Assembly (NCBI GenBank): GCA_026709225.1
Contig: JAPOTJ010000057.1
Location: 1-40,348, forward strand
From: Gammaproteobacteria bacterium
Lineage (GTDB): Bacteria > Pseudomonadota > Gammaproteobacteria > Pseudomonadales > Azotimanducaceae
DNA: 40,348 nt
Direction: 5' to 3'
Under the pieces are notes generated by a model. The model ran no database searches. It saw nothing but the letters and a program-made list of their open reading frames with translations, and was not told where the DNA came from. Positions within the stretch are counted from its first letter, which is position 1. The number at the start of each line of letters is the position of its first letter. Positions 39,277 to 40,348 of this stretch are shown piece after piece. The position numbers and the translations under genes are program-made.

Positions 39277-39544
39277 CTAGTGTCCTGTCCCATAAATAAG
39301 TGTGGATTCAGCGCGCAGGAGAAGGGCTGTGGCAAGGCGCTGAAGCAGGCAATACTTTGCCGTATTGCCAAGGGACGCAACGCGGCCACAGCCCTTCTCC
39401 TGCGCGCCCTTCGGGAGTGGGCACAATCGCCGACGGCTGCGTTGCAGCCCTTGGCAATATACCCGATATTCCCTGCGGACTGCGCCTTGCCCTCGGCGAT
39501 TGTGCCCACTCTGAACCACACTTATTTATGGGACAGGACACTAG
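39277..39544. repeat. Complete 268-bp CTAG-bounded palindromic (MITE-like) element
   Basis: CTAGTGTCCTGTCCCATAAA at the left and its complement at the right form inverted repeats extending through AAGTGTGG. The halves are internally inverted as well (GCAAGGCGC..GGCAATA against TATTCCCTGCGG..GCGCCTTGC). It fills most of the 472-base gap between the two toxin-antitoxin pairs. Partial copies at the two window edges match it nearly perfectly, in the same orientation for the one at 40285. Confidence 0.92.
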
Positions 39545-39619
39545 CGCCACAGATATATTCGCTTGATAGTTATGGTAAAGACCAGCATACTGGTCTAATC
39601 AGTCTTGAGGTGCTTGACG

Positions 39620-39859
39620 ATGCACGAAGAAATCGGCTCATATGAAGCCAAGACAAAGCTCCCGGAGATCCTGCGACGAGTTGATTCCGGCGAGTCATTC
39701 ACGATTACCAATCGCGGCACGCCGGTAGCCGATATCGTGCCGAGTAGAGTAGGCCGTCGCCGATCAGTACAGAGGGCAATTGAGCATATTCTCAAGGCTC
39801 CAAAGCACTTGGTTTCGGACGAAGCTCTCTTTGAACTCAAGGAATCCGGCCGCAAGTGA
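39620..39859 (+). CDS. Phd/YefM-type antitoxin
   Basis: 79 residues from the ATG at 39620, eight bases after TTGAGGTG; a TTG at 39605 is less likely. MHEEIGSYEAKTKLPEILRRVDSGESFTITNRGTPVADIVP is the canonical antitoxin N-terminus. The last 40 residues are helical and basic. Its stop overlaps the toxin GTG (GTGA). It probably represses its own operon together with the toxin. Confidence 0.88.
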   Translation: MHEEIGSYEAKTKLPEILRRVDSGESFTITNRGTPVADIVPSRVGRRRSVQRAIEHILKAPKHLVSDEALFELKESGRK

Positions 39860-40281
39860 CCAGTTTCGTGCTGGACAACTCTGTGTCTATGCGCTGGCTT
39901 CTTGAGAGTGGAAAAAAGTCTGATCAAGCTTATGCCGAAGCAGTACTGAACAGTCTCTTGGATGCCACTGCGGTCGTCCCTAATTTGTGGCATCTGGAAG
40001 CTTCAAACGTACTCATCGGAGCGTTGCAGCGAAATGAGTTGGATTCGGAAGAGGTAGAGCGCTTTCTCTCGCAATTGGAAGCTCTGCCGATCCAGATTGA
40101 TTCGTCAACAGCCCGCCGGGCGTTTAGGCGAACATTTATCTTGTCAAAAGATCATGGCTTGAGCAGCTACGATGCCGCATATTTGGAATTGGCAGTAAGA
40201 GAAGGACTGCCGCTTGCCACATTGGATAAAAAGTTAGTGAAGGCGGCCCGCAGTTCCAATGTGGCCTTGTATCTCAAATGA
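39856..40281 (+). CDS. PIN-domain toxin (VapC type)
   Basis: 141 residues, GTG start. The acidic PIN residues are in FVLDNSVSMRWL (Asp7), NLWHLEASNVL, SSYDAAYLELA and PLATLDKKL. It belongs to a different VapC subgroup from the toxin at 38423 and the two share little visible identity. The pair is bounded on both sides by copies of the same palindromic element. Confidence 0.9.
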   Translation: MTSFVLDNSVSMRWLLESGKKSDQAYAEAVLNSLLDATAVVPNLWHLEASNVLIGALQRNELDSEEVERFLSQLEALPIQIDSSTARRAFRRTFILSKDHGLSSYDAAYLELAVREGLPLATLDKKLVKAARSSNVALYLK

Positions 40282-40284
40282 GAT

Positions 40285-40348
40285 CTAGTGTCCTGTCCCA
40301 TAAATAAGTGTGGGTTCAGCGCGCAGGAGAAGGGCTGTGGCAAGGCGC
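40285..40348. repeat. Left end of a further CTAG-bounded element, cut by the window edge
   Basis: All 64 bases match the left end of the copy at 39277 except one (A to G). It begins four bases after the toxin stop codon. Confidence 0.92.

Noticed and set aside
39223..39645. 140-codon plus-strand ORF across the 268-bp element
   Set aside because: It spans the non-coding repeat and runs into the antitoxin start in a different frame.

Overview
This window looks like a chromosomal contig of a Gammaproteobacterium. The evidence is gene content and order: efp-epmA with the modifiable Lys34, cpdA-parE-parC, argH-lptM-lysA-dapF-xerC-yigB, and a comM / TorF-type porin / glnK cluster resembling the Pseudomonas arrangement. 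I cannot name the genus. Both ends of the window lie inside copies of the same short palindromic repeat, so it may be a whole contig broken at repeats.

Layout. 0-1.5 kb: a small membrane protein whose stop codon lies in the end of a repeat element, then a MerR-type DNA-binding/TPR fusion. 1.6-4.0 kb: feoAB ferrous iron uptake. 4.0-4.46 kb: a gene-free stretch with strong hairpins, a 182-bp CTAG-bounded palindromic element and a REP-like hairpin. 4.46-11 kb, minus strand: efp-epmA and cpdA-parE-parC. 11-14.2 kb: a decayed IS4-type transposase, an EthD-like protein and a lipoprotein amidohydrolase. 14.2-19.3 kb: an rRNA transcription unit with its own promoter and boxA, tRNA-Ile, tRNA-Ala, 23S and 5S, but no 16S gene between promoter and tRNA-Ile. 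19.3-25.2 kb: a small ORF, birA, vsr, comM, porin, glnK, thrC. 25.2-30.7 kb: yigB, xerC, dapF, lysA, lptM, argH on the minus strand, with a 311-bp palindromic element wedged between xerC and yigB. 30.8-38.4 kb: a TonB-dependent receptor with a ten-G tract, divergent from a four-gene MacAB-like ABC exporter. 38.4-40.3 kb: two toxin-antitoxin pairs and two copies of the terminal repeat.

The most striking feature is in the 23S rRNA gene. Two related group I introns, 810 and 345 nt, interrupt the universally conserved segment at E. coli positions 1917 and 1931, and are separated by an exon of only 14 nt. P1 and P10 pairings can be drawn for both, and removing both restores the conserved rRNA sequence exactly. 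The first intron encodes a LAGLIDADG endonuclease whose 3' end runs through the ribozyme core; the second has no credible ORF. The absence of a linked 16S gene makes this rRNA locus doubly unusual.

A second theme is short non-coding palindromic elements bounded by CTAG. They supply the stop codons of two genes, apparently supply a Shine-Dalgarno sequence to yigB, and bracket a toxin-antitoxin pair.
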